From assembly GCA_002470275.1 (NCBI GenBank), contig DKNY01000025.1, positions 37,325 through 42,861 of the forward strand: DNA of 5,537 nucleotides. The letters are read 5' to 3'. Under the pieces are notes generated by a model. That model did not search any database. It was not told where the DNA came from and was given only the letters and a program-made list of their open reading frames with translations. How positions within the stretch are numbered: position 1 is the stretch's first letter; every line of letters starts with the position of its first letter. The translations under genes and the position numbers were made by a program. This stretch comes from Gammaproteobacteria bacterium UBA7376. GTDB lineage: Bacteria; Pseudomonadota; Gammaproteobacteria; Pseudomonadales; Azotimanducaceae. Below, piece after piece: positions 1 through 5,537 of the stretch.

Positions 1-1913
1 GTCGTGATCAACGTTGCCGGGTAATGGGTACCAGCGTTCACGTTATGCACGGGCGAGTAGGCCAGCAGATAGCGGAACATCTCCTCGGATTGTTCGGCTG
101 TGCCGTAGTCATAGGCCCAGCCCGCGCCTGCTGTAAAGGTGTGATACCGCAACATATCCAGTACGCCCACCGCGGGCAGAGCCACTGCCATCAGCTCTGG
201 TCTCTGCGTCATAACCGCCGCCACTAACAACCCCCCGTTGCTCCCCCCACGCAAAGCGAGGCGCTTGGAGTCAGTGATCCCGTTAGCGATCAAGTACTCG
301 GCAGCCGCGATAAAGTCATCAAAGACATTCTGTTTATTGACCCGAATCCCCGCATCGTGCCAGGTTTTTCCGTACTCTCCACCGCCTCGGATGTTGGGCA
401 CTGCATAAACGCCGCCCGCTTCAAGCCAGGCTGCCATGACGCTTGAGAACCTAGGCACTAGGCTGATGTCAAACCCGCCGTAGCCATAAAGTATGGTTGG
501 GTGTGGCTCGTCAGCCTCTAAGCCCGCCTTATGGGTAATGATCATTGGAATTCGCGTGCCGTCCTTCGACGTATAAAAAACCTGCTCGGAGACATAGGCA
601 TCACTGTTGAAGGAGGATTTGGAGGGCCGATAGACAGAGGACTTACCGCTTGCAATCTCTAGCTGGAATAGGGTGTTGGGCGTTTTGTAGTTGTTAAAAC
701 TGTAGTAGACGGTTTCGTCCTGCGCCTTGCCGCTAAACCCAGTGGCGCTACCCGGACCGGGCAGTTCAACCTCTCCAAGCAGCTCGCCCTCTAGGGAAAA
801 TTGTTTGACCTGGGAGATCGCATCGACCATGTAATGCGCGAAAAATTGTCCGCCGGCGCTGGAAACCCTCAGCACGTGCTCGGTTTCTCCAATGACGTCC
901 TGCCATTGTTCGGGGCTAGGGGCGTCCAGCGTGAATTTTACCAGGCGTCCCCTGGGCGCAGCACGATTCGTCTGCGCGTATATCGTGCCGTCCTGGCTAA
1001 ACACCACGCTGACATCTGACATTTCGTCATCGGCCACAACCACCATTGGGGCGTCAGCCCTGCTGAGGTCTTTCACGAGCAGACGATTGCCTGATGTGGT
1101 GCCACTGGCGTAAACCACCAGGAACTGTTGGTCCTCTGTGACATAGCCTGAGACGTAGCGAAACTTTTCATTTGCTCCGTCGCCAAATACCACGCGATCC
1201 TCAGATTGCGCTGTGCCAATGCGATGAAAATATAACCGGTGGTGGTCTGTTTTCGCCGTCAACTCACCGCCCTCGGGCGACTCATATCGGGAATAGTAAA
1301 AACCGGTCTCGCCCTGCCAAGCTAAACCACTAAATTTTACGTCCTCGATTTGATCAATGACCTCTCTCGTTTCAGCGTCTATCACCTCAACGCTGCGCCA
1401 GTCAGCGCCCCCTTCGCTCTTTTGGTAGGCAGCTAGAGCGCCCGATTGAGAAAATGACAGCGCGGCGATAAAGGTCGTGCCCGCCTCGGACATTTCGTTA
1501 GGGTCAATGAAGACACTCTCTTCGCCCGCGGCATTCACACGATATATGACTGCCTGATTCTGCAGACCGGCGTTACGACTAAAGTAAGTGTACCCAGCCT
1601 CTTTGAACGGAGCAGACTCACGTTCGAAATCAAGCAGGCGCCGCAGACGCTCTGCAAACTGTTTTTTGCTTGGCAAGGCCTCTAGGTACTCATAGGTCAC
1701 GCGATTTTGCGCATCTACCCAGGCACCAGTGCTCTCGCTCATATCGTCTTCCAGCCAGCGATAAGGGTCGACAACTTGAGTACCAAAATAAACGTCCGTT
1801 ACCGGCCGCTGGGCTGTTTCCGGGTACACAAACTTTTCAGGTGAATCCATCTGTTGTTGCTCACAGGCGGCCAAAAAAATGCTGCATAGAGATAGAACAA
1901 GGGCTGCGCGCAT
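1..1913 (-). CDS. Prolyl oligopeptidase family (S9A) serine peptidase, lipoprotein; C-terminus outside window
   Basis: Cytoplasm-exported serine peptidase that would cleave short peptides after proline. The minus-strand frame is open from ATG 1913-1911 to the window edge, about 637 residues of a usual ~700-720. Residues 1-17 are a lipoprotein signal with lipobox LAAC (Cys17); Glu at +2 argues for outer-membrane sorting. The conserved N-terminal DPYRWLED lies at residues 49-56, and the middle (about 95-430) is where the family has its seven-bladed propeller. The alpha/beta hydrolase part shows GYGGF (477-481), RGGGEYG (509-515) and the nucleophile motif GGSNGG with Ser558, then the S9A-typical VGVLDMLR. 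The catalytic Asp and His should lie beyond the edge and cannot be checked. An AGGAG Shine-Dalgarno (plus 1923-1927) sits 9 nt before the ATG. Oligopeptidase B is less likely because the sequence around Ser558 follows prolyl oligopeptidase. No frame break was seen in translating the whole stretch. Confidence 0.93.
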   Translation of the reverse strand, partial: MRAALVLSLCSIFLAACEQQQMDSPEKFVYPETAQRPVTDVYFGTQVVDPYRWLEDDMSESTGAWVDAQNRVTYEYLEALPSKKQFAERLRRLLDFERESAPFKEAGYTYFSRNAGLQNQAVIYRVNAAGEESVFIDPNEMSEAGTTFIAALSFSQSGALAAYQKSEGGADWRSVEVIDAETREVIDQIEDVKFSGLAWQGETGFYYSRYESPEGGELTAKTDHHRLYFHRIGTAQSEDRVVFGDGANEKFRYVSGYVTEDQQFLVVYASGTTSGNRLLVKDLSRADAPMVVVADDEMSDVSVVFSQDGTIYAQTNRAAPRGRLVKFTLDAPSPEQWQDVIGETEHVLRVSSAGGQFFAHYMVDAISQVKQFSLEGELLGEVELPGPGSATGFSGKAQDETVYYSFNNYKTPNTLFQLEIASGKSSVYRPSKSSFNSDAYVSEQVFYTSKDGTRIPMIITHKAGLEADEPHPTILYGYGGFDISLVPRFSSVMAAWLEAGGVYAVPNIRGGGEYGKTWHDAGIRVNKQNVFDDFIAAAEYLIANGITDSKRLALRGGSNGGLLVAAVMTQRPELMAVALPAVGVLDMLRYHTFTAGAGWAYDYGTAEQSEEMFRYLLAYSPVHNVNAGTHYPATLIT

Positions 1914-1922
1914 TTACCTTAA

Positions 1923-1927
1923 CTCCT
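1923..1927 (-). promoter_or_regulatory. Ribosome binding site of the prolyl oligopeptidase gene
   Basis: On the minus strand this reads AGGAG, 9 nt upstream of the ATG at 1913. It fixes the start so that the protein begins directly with a lipoprotein signal peptide. No convincing -35/-10 pair was found upstream of it. Confidence 0.7.
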
Positions 1928-2318
1928 AAATTGTCACCAAAATTCTTAAGCCCCAATGTACGTTACTTTGGACGCCGCACCCAGGCGATTTACATTTTTT
2001 GAGACCGGGCCCTCTCGCGCACATCTTTCGAGATCGACTTAAGTGAGTCGCCCCAGCCATGAAAGTCGAATACACCAGTGTCGCGCCACAGGACTTTAGT
2101 TGCCCGAAGAATTCAACTCTCAAAAATGTGAATCACAACAGGTCGCTAGTTTCTGAATAGGCGTAGCATTCCCACAGCGACGGCACCAAGGGGACAGAGG
2201 CTTCGGGTCGCTGCCAGAAGCCGAACAAGCCTGTCGGCCGAAAGTTTGCCCAAACGCTCCACCGCCTGAGCACAGTGATTCTTAGGCCCAACTAGACTGG
2301 TGAGCAGCCGGGCCGGGG

Positions 2319-2323
2319 AAGGA
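2319..2323 (+). promoter_or_regulatory. Shine-Dalgarno of a short leader ORF
   Basis: AAGGA with 8 nt to the ATG at 2332. It is the best ribosome binding site near the glycosyltransferase gene; the annotated ATG at 2383 has only a GGAGG 25 nt away and no well-placed site of its own. Confidence 0.4.
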
Positions 2324-2331
2324 TCCTGCCA

Positions 2332-2379
2332 ATGAACATGAATATTGAGCACGGAGGCGGGACAGGGTTTGCGAAATAG
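2332..2379 (+). CDS. Possible 15-residue leader peptide upstream of the glycosyltransferase
   Basis: A short frame ATG 2332 to TAG 2377-2379 encodes MNMNIEHGGGTGFAK. It has a well-spaced AAGGA ribosome binding site, and its stop lies only 3 nt before the glycosyltransferase ATG at 2383, in the same reading frame. Ribosomes ending here could restart at 2383, which would explain how a gene with almost no Shine-Dalgarno is translated. The alternative is that this is the original N-terminus of the glycosyltransferase cut off by a stop codon; the conserved family motif starts only a few residues after Met 2383, so an extension is not needed. The peptide has no known relative and no attenuator-like codon run. 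Functional status is inference. Confidence 0.3.
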   Translation: MNMNIEHGGGTGFAK

Positions 2380-2382
2380 TCC

Positions 2383-3201
2383 ATGAGCAAAATATACGTA
2401 AAGCCCATTGGCGGATTGTGCAACCGTCTCCGAGCTATCGACTCGATGCTTTGGGTTGCTGAAGACTGTGGCAAACGGCTGGTCGTCATCTGGGAGAGAA
2501 ACCAGTCACTAAACTGTTCGTTCGAAGACCTCTTTGTAAAACCAGCCTCATTCGATCTCCTGGAAATAAAACACTCTTGGTTTTGGCCGTCAAAGCACAT
2601 TCATTCCTTTCCTGAGGTCTTGCCCAAATCCTTGCATCAAAGACTCATGGTCGGGTTACTCAAATCTAGGCTGGGGGTCAACACGACATTTTTCTTCGAC
2701 GAACTTGCCGGAAAACTCAAGCCCCTTCGTCCCGTTACGCCCGCTAAATATAAAAATGTCAGCGCTTTTGACGAACACGTCTACCCGATATTTCAACCGG
2801 TAACAGAAAAGCTTAAGCAGGAGGAGGCCTCCTATATCTCCACCTGCTGGCGAATGGTAGGCGGCCCGAATTACAGCGCACTATTTGAACCAACGCATGA
2901 GATTGCCTGCGAAGTGCGGGGAATAGCACAACAATTCAATCAAGAAACATTTGGCATCCACGTGCGCGGGACGGATGCAGAAACCGCAAGACGATTTAGC
3001 AGCGTGAGGGCATTCGAAAATCGCATTCAGCACGTTATCGATCAAAACCCGCGAGCGTCTTTCTATTTGGCAAGTGACGAACCTGAGATCAAGCAACGCT
3101 TGATCGATAAATTCCCGTCTCGAATCTTCTTTCTTGAGCAGGCGAGCTACGGCCGCAACGCTTCCGAGAACATCAAGAATGCGCTGGTCGACTTGCTTTG
3201 A
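2383..3201 (+). CDS. Fucosyltransferase-like glycosyltransferase, truncated by an in-frame TGA
   Basis: Probable cytoplasmic glycosyltransferase acting on a surface polysaccharide or other glycan, with a nucleotide sugar (perhaps GDP-fucose) as donor; the acceptor is unknown. The N-terminus carries the family motif GGLCNRLRAI (residues 10-19), followed by a VVIWERN strand and a CSFEDLF segment (45-51). Residues 191-198 read GIHVRGTD, matching the HxRxxD donor-binding motif of alpha-1,6/O-fucosyltransferase-type enzymes, and YLASDEPEI (228-236) matches the following strand-loop. There is no signal peptide or membrane segment. The 272-residue frame stops abruptly at TGA 3199-3201 inside the last domain, and family-like sequence continues in frame to 3327, so the product lacks its C-terminal ~41 residues and may be inactive. 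The start is fixed by an in-frame TAG two codons upstream. It stands alone between minus-strand genes, and its many AAA, ATA and ATT codons look more AT-rich than its neighbours, suggesting acquisition. Exact sugar specificity cannot be told. Confidence 0.75.
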   Translation: MSKIYVKPIGGLCNRLRAIDSMLWVAEDCGKRLVVIWERNQSLNCSFEDLFVKPASFDLLEIKHSWFWPSKHIHSFPEVLPKSLHQRLMVGLLKSRLGVNTTFFFDELAGKLKPLRPVTPAKYKNVSAFDEHVYPIFQPVTEKLKQEEASYISTCWRMVGGPNYSALFEPTHEIACEVRGIAQQFNQETFGIHVRGTDAETARRFSSVRAFENRIQHVIDQNPRASFYLASDEPEIKQRLIDKFPSRIFFLEQASYGRNASENIKNALVDLL

Positions 3202-3327
3202 CTTTCTGAGACTCGAGCGATACATGGCGCATACTTCAGCACTTTTTCCCAGGTTGCCGCGGATTGGAAGGGTATTGAGGAATCCACGGTGTTTCGCGAG
3301 GACCTTACGGTAGAGACAAAACCCTAG
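3199..3327 (+). pseudogene. Severed C-terminal end of the glycosyltransferase after an internal TGA
   Basis: Reading on in the same frame after TGA 3199-3201 gives LSETRAIHGAYFSTFSQVAA, then about 20 further residues to TAG 3325-3327. The segment (A/G)SYxSxFSxVAA preceded by a DLLxLS stretch is what I would expect at the C-terminus of this glycosyltransferase class, so a single codon (probably a hydrophobic residue such as Leu originally) seems to have become a stop. No frameshift is needed. A terminator starts 8 nt after the TAG, supporting 3327 as the original gene end. The full gene would be 314 codons. A sequencing error or stop-codon readthrough (the stop is followed by C, a context tending to weak termination) are alternatives to true decay. 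Confidence 0.65.
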
Positions 3328-3335
3328 ATTGGCGT

Positions 3336-3373
3336 CCCCGCCACGAAATAGCAGGCGCTGGCCGGGGGTTTTT
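3336..3373 (+). terminator. Likely rho-independent terminator of the glycosyltransferase gene
   Basis: CCCCGCCA (3336-3343) pairs with TGGC-C-GGGG (3359-3367) in an 8-bp stem with one bulged C and a 15-nt loop, followed by TTTTT at 3369-3373. It begins 8 nt after the TAG at 3325-3327 rather than close to the TGA at 3201, which fits a gene that once ran to 3327. Confidence 0.55.
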
Positions 3374-3497
3374 AGAAGTCGTTAAACGACGCTACCGGCA
3401 CTGGATTTCGCCCCTCCAGGCGTTCCCTCCCTTCGCCACTGCGATCGGGTCGCGCCGACCACGAGGCCTCAGGGGCCCAACGACGTTCAGGTGGAAC
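3374..3497. other. Convergent intergenic spacer with small palindromes
   Basis: This lies between the 3' ends of the plus-strand glycosyltransferase and the minus-strand DUF3299 gene. It contains a perfect palindrome GTCGTTAAACGAC (3378-3390) and a hairpin GGTCG-CGC-CGACC (3448-3460). Neither is followed by a T-run on the minus strand, so no clear terminator for the DUF3299 gene was found. No gene is visible. Confidence 0.4.
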
Positions 3498-3962
3498 TCA
3501 ATATTCGAAGGGTTCTATTTTATCGGCGCGAAGGGTATAGGAAGCCGTGGCGAGGTTCTCCTCCACTCGAATCGTTGACAACTTGCCCTCTATCCAGAAG
3601 GGGTCCCACAGGCTCTCCAGCTTATATCCCGGTTCGAATTCGGCATAAATGGTCTGGTTTGGCGGAGGTGCGGGTTCGTGAATACAGGCTCCGAAGTAAG
3701 GCACCAGCAAAAAGCGTGTGACGACCTGCCGATTCTCGAAATCAACGGGCACAATGAACCCTGGTATACGTATCTCTTTGTTATCTAGGTCCAACCGTAC
3801 GCGCTCACCAAAGGGCACCTGATCGCCCAGAAGCAGTGAATCATCTAATGCGGGTAACAGGTCTCGCCAGGACAGCGTCTCAGGCTCGCCAAAAACCGGC
3901 GAAGAGATCAGAATAACCAGACCTGTTAGGTACCCGATCACCGGGTGGAAGCGTCGGTTCAT
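3498..3962 (-). CDS. Secreted DUF3299 domain protein
   Basis: Small exported protein of unknown biochemical role, of the DUF3299 family. The 154-residue product starts with basic residues and a hydrophobic stretch (about 8-24) forming a Sec signal peptide, with cleavage likely near VFG/EP (25-26), so it should act in the periplasm. The family core is clear: an RIPGFIVPVDF strand pair (65-75), FLLVPYFGACIH (84-95) and EPAPPPNQ (96-103), then DPFWIEG (120-126) and a final strand ending SYTLRADKIEPFEY. Cys93 and His95 in the conserved GACIH are candidate metal or redox residues; that is inference. The length is normal for the family. The gene is divergent from an ABC ATPase/permease pair across 61 bp, an association seen in zinc-linked clusters, so a role in envelope metal handling is likely. 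The ribosome binding site is weak (GGA about 10 nt before ATG 3962). Confidence 0.88.
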   Translation of the reverse strand: MNRRFHPVIGYLTGLVILISSPVFGEPETLSWRDLLPALDDSLLLGDQVPFGERVRLDLDNKEIRIPGFIVPVDFENRQVVTRFLLVPYFGACIHEPAPPPNQTIYAEFEPGYKLESLWDPFWIEGKLSTIRVEENLATASYTLRADKIEPFEY

Positions 3963-3965
3963 TTT

Positions 3966-3994
3966 TTGAGTCCAAATGGGATACGTTGTAACAT
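3966..3994 (+). promoter_or_regulatory. Candidate sigma-70 promoter of the ABC transporter operon
   Basis: TTGAGT (3966-3971) and TAACAT (3989-3994) are separated by exactly 17 bp, each with four of six consensus bases. Transcription would start around 4000, giving a leader of only about 20-25 nt before the GTG at 4024. The -10 lies inside the palindrome at 3979-3996, a position suited to repression. Confidence 0.4.
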
Positions 3995-3996
3995 CC
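3979..3996. promoter_or_regulatory. Imperfect Zur-like operator between the divergent genes
   Basis: GGATACGTTGTAACATCC has arms GTT/AAC around a central GT and the core TAACAT. It agrees with the gammaproteobacterial Zur pattern (about GAAATGTTATAACATTTC) at roughly 12 of 17 aligned positions. It covers the -10 regions of the candidate promoters on both strands. The match is by eye and the symmetry is imperfect, so another regulator or chance is possible. Confidence 0.3.
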
Positions 3997-4001
3997 TAGC
4001 A
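3993..4001 (-). promoter_or_regulatory. Candidate extended -10 for the DUF3299 gene
   Basis: The minus strand reads TGCTAGGAT, an extended -10 (TG-N-TAGGAT) without a good -35. Transcription would start about 25 nt before ATG 3962. It overlaps the palindrome at 3979-3996, so both divergent units could share one operator. Confidence 0.25.
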
Positions 4002-4023
4002 TTGGCATAGAGCAAATAGCACA

Positions 4024-4722
4024 GTGAATAACCCGAAAAATGATCCTACTGCCATTGAGCTGCACAACCTGGTTTTCCGGTTCCCGAAGGACCCTCGACC
4101 GGTCTTAGACATCCCAGCATGGCGCGTCCTCGCTCATGAACGAATATTTCTCCAGGGGGAATCAGGCAGCGGGAAATCGACGCTGCTTGCGCTGCTGGCT
4201 GGCTTGCAGTTACCCACACAGGGGGACGTCACACTCTTTGGAACTCAGGTGTCTGCCTTAGGAAGCCGCGAGCGCGACCGCTTTCGAGCAAAGAACCTGG
4301 GTGTGGTTTTTCAACAATTTAACCTCATACCCTACCTCTCCGGGCTAGAAAACATTCTGCTGGCCGCACAATTCGGAGACGCGACGGCTCAGGCACAAAA
4401 AAATAGGGCGGTAGAGCTCCTGGATCGGGTCAACATGCAACCTACCCTGCATTCCCGCCAGGCAGCCCAGCTGAGCATTGGCCAACAACAACGCGTTGCC
4501 ATTGTTCGCGCGCTGATAAACGCTCCCTCCCTGCTGTTGATTGATGAACCAACTTCCGCCTTGGATCACGCCAACCGAGATGCCTTTCTAACCCTACTTT
4601 TTGAAGTGTTGACCGACCTGGATTGCGCCATGGTGTTCGTCAGCCATGATCCTTCGATTGGTCAGTATTTCGAAAAGCGTATGGTGCTAGGCGACGTCAA
4701 CCAAGCCGGGAAGCCACAATAA
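4024..4722 (+). CDS. ABC transporter ATP-binding protein (LolD/MacB-like class)
   Basis: Cytoplasmic ATPase that powers the permease encoded next to it. All nucleotide-binding motifs are present in 232 residues: Walker [10 protein letters not shown] (45-53, Lys51), Q-loop Gln97 in VFQQFNLIP, signature LSIGQQQRV (150-158), Walker [13 protein letters not shown] (170-181, catalytic Glu175) and H-loop His208 in VFVSHD. The signature has Ile in place of the first Gly of LSGGQ, which is tolerated in this class. Length and motif spacing fit the o228/LolD-type ATPases that pair with FtsX-like permeases. The start is GTG with no good Shine-Dalgarno, only a poor AG-rich stretch upstream; translation may depend on the short leader. 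Its TAA stop shares one base with the permease ATG (TAATG), so the two genes are translationally coupled. Linkage to a His-rich permease and to DUF3299 points to a zinc-related role; simple lipoprotein release (LolCDE) is less likely because of the partner. Confidence 0.92.
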   Translation: MNNPKNDPTAIELHNLVFRFPKDPRPVLDIPAWRVLAHERIFLQGESGSGKSTLLALLAGLQLPTQGDVTLFGTQVSALGSRERDRFRAKNLGVVFQQFNLIPYLSGLENILLAAQFGDATAQAQKNRAVELLDRVNMQPTLHSRQAAQLSIGQQQRVAIVRALINAPSLLLIDEPTSALDHANRDAFLTLLFEVLTDLDCAMVFVSHDPSIGQYFEKRMVLGDVNQAGKPQ

Positions 4723-5537
4723 TGGAACAGTTCTCGGCCCTTTGGGGCGTCGCATCACGCAGCCTTCGGTACCGCATCAGCGGCGTGACCCTGACCATTG
4801 CTTCCGTTGCGCTAAGTGTCTTTGTCTTACTCGGCGTAGAGCATGTAAGACAAGAGGCGCGCTCTGGCTTCGCCAGCACCGTTTCGGGCGTAGACCTTAT
4901 CGTTGGCGCGAGAACCGGGGAGGTCAACCTATTGCTGCTGTCTGTTTTTCGGATAGGGAACGCAACGGCGAACGTTTCCTGGGATTCCGTAGAGCAAATC
5001 AACGCCCAGGACAGCGTATCGTGGACAGTCCCCATCTCTCTGGGGGACTCCCATCGTAGTTTTCGAGTGATCGGGACCACCACCGAATTCTTCTCGCGCT
5101 ATCAATACGGACAAAAACAGGCTCTGACCCTGCGAGAGGGTACTCAATTCGAGGCACTGCAGGACGTTGTCCTCGGTGCACGGGTCGCTTCGGAATTGTC
5201 ATACGAACTAGGGGATTCCATCGTCCTCAGTCACGGCGTGGCGGATACAAGTTTCGTGCACCACGATCAGCTCCCCTTTCGAGTAAGTGGCGTACTGGCT
5301 ACCACGGGCACCCCCATCGACAACGCCCTATTTATCAACCTTGAAGCCGTGGATGCCATGCATGCTGATGAGGACCCGGAGAGCGCCAGGCACTCGGATA
5401 GGCATGATGCCAAGCACGAGGTCCACGACGAGCACGACGACCACGACGAGCACGACGAGCATGGCGACCACGACGAACAGGGCGACCACACAGGACACGA
5501 CGGGCGCGACGACCATGACGACCACCACGCACAGGGC
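4722..5537 (+). CDS. FtsX/MacB-like ABC permease with His/Asp-rich segment; C-terminus outside window
   Basis: Inner-membrane partner of the preceding ATPase. The frame runs from ATG 4722 to the window edge, 272 codons with no stop; family members have about 400 or more, so the last membrane helices are missing. Residues about 19-40 (GVTLTIASVALSVFVLLGVE) form the first membrane helix, followed by a MacB-type periplasmic domain with DLIVGARTGEVNLLLLSVFRIGNAT (given here by ends: D58 to T82), highly characteristic of this permease class. From residue 214 the protein becomes extremely rich in His, Asp and Glu, with 15 His in 59 residues and seven His spaced exactly three apart at 232-250. This segment should lie in the periplasm and could bind zinc or another divalent metal; that is inference. 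The start overlaps the ATPase stop, with a weak GGGAAG (4708-4713) 8 nt upstream. The gene resembles the permease of Zur-controlled zrg-type clusters; the transported substrate is not proven. Confidence 0.9.
   Translation, partial: MEQFSALWGVASRSLRYRISGVTLTIASVALSVFVLLGVEHVRQEARSGFASTVSGVDLIVGARTGEVNLLLLSVFRIGNATANVSWDSVEQINAQDSVSWTVPISLGDSHRSFRVIGTTTEFFSRYQYGQKQALTLREGTQFEALQDVVLGARVASELSYELGDSIVLSHGVADTSFVHHDQLPFRVSGVLATTGTPIDNALFINLEAVDAMHADEDPESARHSDRHDAKHEVHDEHDDHDEHDEHGDHDEQGDHTGHDGRDDHDDHHAQG
5415..5528 (+). repeat. Degenerate 9-nt tandem repeat encoding His-(Asp/Glu)-(Asp/Glu)
   Basis: CAC/CAT codons alternate with GAC/GAG codons in a near-periodic run, e.g. CACGACGAGCACGACGA. The clearest part is 5415-5471, where His codons fall every 9 nt. 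It is part of the permease reading frame. The composition also leaves all minus-strand frames open here, giving Val- or Arg-rich shadow ORFs of no meaning. Such repeats can change length by slippage. Confidence 0.75.

Larger units (their letters stand above)
1914..2331. other. Intergenic stretch without a convincing intact gene
   Basis: About 420 bases between two divergently transcribed genes. Several short open frames cross it on both strands, but none has a start with a ribosome binding site or a recognisable domain. The most protein-like reading is one minus-strand frame from about 2352 to the TAA at 1990-1992, interrupted by TAG (2146-2148) and TGA (2113-2115); its last 40 codons (2112-1993) read as a charged, amphipathic segment. 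This may be chance or a decayed gene. Promoters for the flanking genes must lie here or in the adjoining 50 bases, but none stands out. Confidence 0.5.

Noticed and set aside
801..1113. Two overlapping plus-strand ORFs of 72-73 codons
   Set aside because: They lie antisense to the propeller region of the prolyl oligopeptidase, whose minus-strand frame is open and recognisable throughout.
1670..2002. Plus-strand ORF of 110 codons across the peptidase start
   Set aside because: It is antisense to the lipoprotein signal and N-terminus of the peptidase and shows no domain-like pattern or ribosome binding site.
3199..3245. TGA as a selenocysteine codon
   Set aside because: No stable hairpin of bacterial SECIS type follows the TGA, the family is not known for Cys here, and the neighbouring sequence suggests a hydrophobic residue at this position.
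3378..3390. Palindrome GTCGTTAAACGAC as an operator or attachment site
   Set aside because: It is short, lies between convergent gene ends with no promoter to control, and no second copy of the full palindrome was seen.
4697..5202. Minus-strand and alternative-frame ORFs over the permease start
   Set aside because: The plus-strand permease frame contains the highly characteristic DLIVGAR and SVFRIGNAT motifs; the others are Arg/Thr/Ser-rich shadows.
5267..5532. Minus-strand ORFs rich in Val/Ser/Cys or Arg/Gly
   Set aside because: These are shadows of the His/Asp codon repeat of the permease; the composition removes stops from all antisense frames. They have low complexity and no ribosome binding site.
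1..5537. CRISPR array, tRNA or rRNA gene, insertion sequence
   Set aside because: No spaced direct repeats, cloverleaf-like segments, rRNA signatures, transposase motifs or terminal inverted repeats were seen on either strand.

Overview
The window looks like a piece of a chromosome from a Gram-negative, probably marine, gammaproteobacterium of moderate GC. That reading rests on an OmpF-independent set of clues: a prolyl oligopeptidase with an outer-membrane lipoprotein signal, a secreted DUF3299 protein, and an ABC/FtsX-type transporter of the kind found in zinc-linked gene clusters of that group. The taxonomic placement is inference.

Layout. Bases 1-1913 (minus strand) hold the first ~637 residues of a prolyl oligopeptidase lipoprotein whose C-terminal end lies outside the window. 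Bases 1914-2382 carry no convincing full gene, but hold a possible 15-codon leader ORF with a good ribosome binding site (2332-2379). Bases 2383-3201 (plus) encode a fucosyltransferase-like glycosyltransferase. Its frame continues past a TGA stop for 41 more codons that still read as the family's C-terminus, to a TAG at 3325-3327, followed at once by a likely rho-independent terminator (3336-3373). The gene therefore appears to be cut short by a nonsense codon. Bases 3498-3962 (minus) encode a secreted DUF3299 protein. A 61-bp divergent promoter region with an imperfect Zur-like palindrome separates it from a plus-strand operon: an ABC ATPase (4024-4722, GTG start) and, overlapping it by one base, a MacB/FtsX-like permease (4722 to the window end) that carries a striking His/Asp/Glu-rich segment.

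How the parts fit. The ATPase, the permease and the divergent DUF3299 gene form one functional block, most likely concerned with zinc (or a similar divalent metal) homeostasis at the envelope; it resembles the Zur-controlled zrg-type clusters known from Vibrio. The glycosyltransferase is an isolated, differently oriented insertion between two minus-strand genes and looks accessory and possibly decaying. The peptidase is unrelated housekeeping or nutrient-scavenging equipment.
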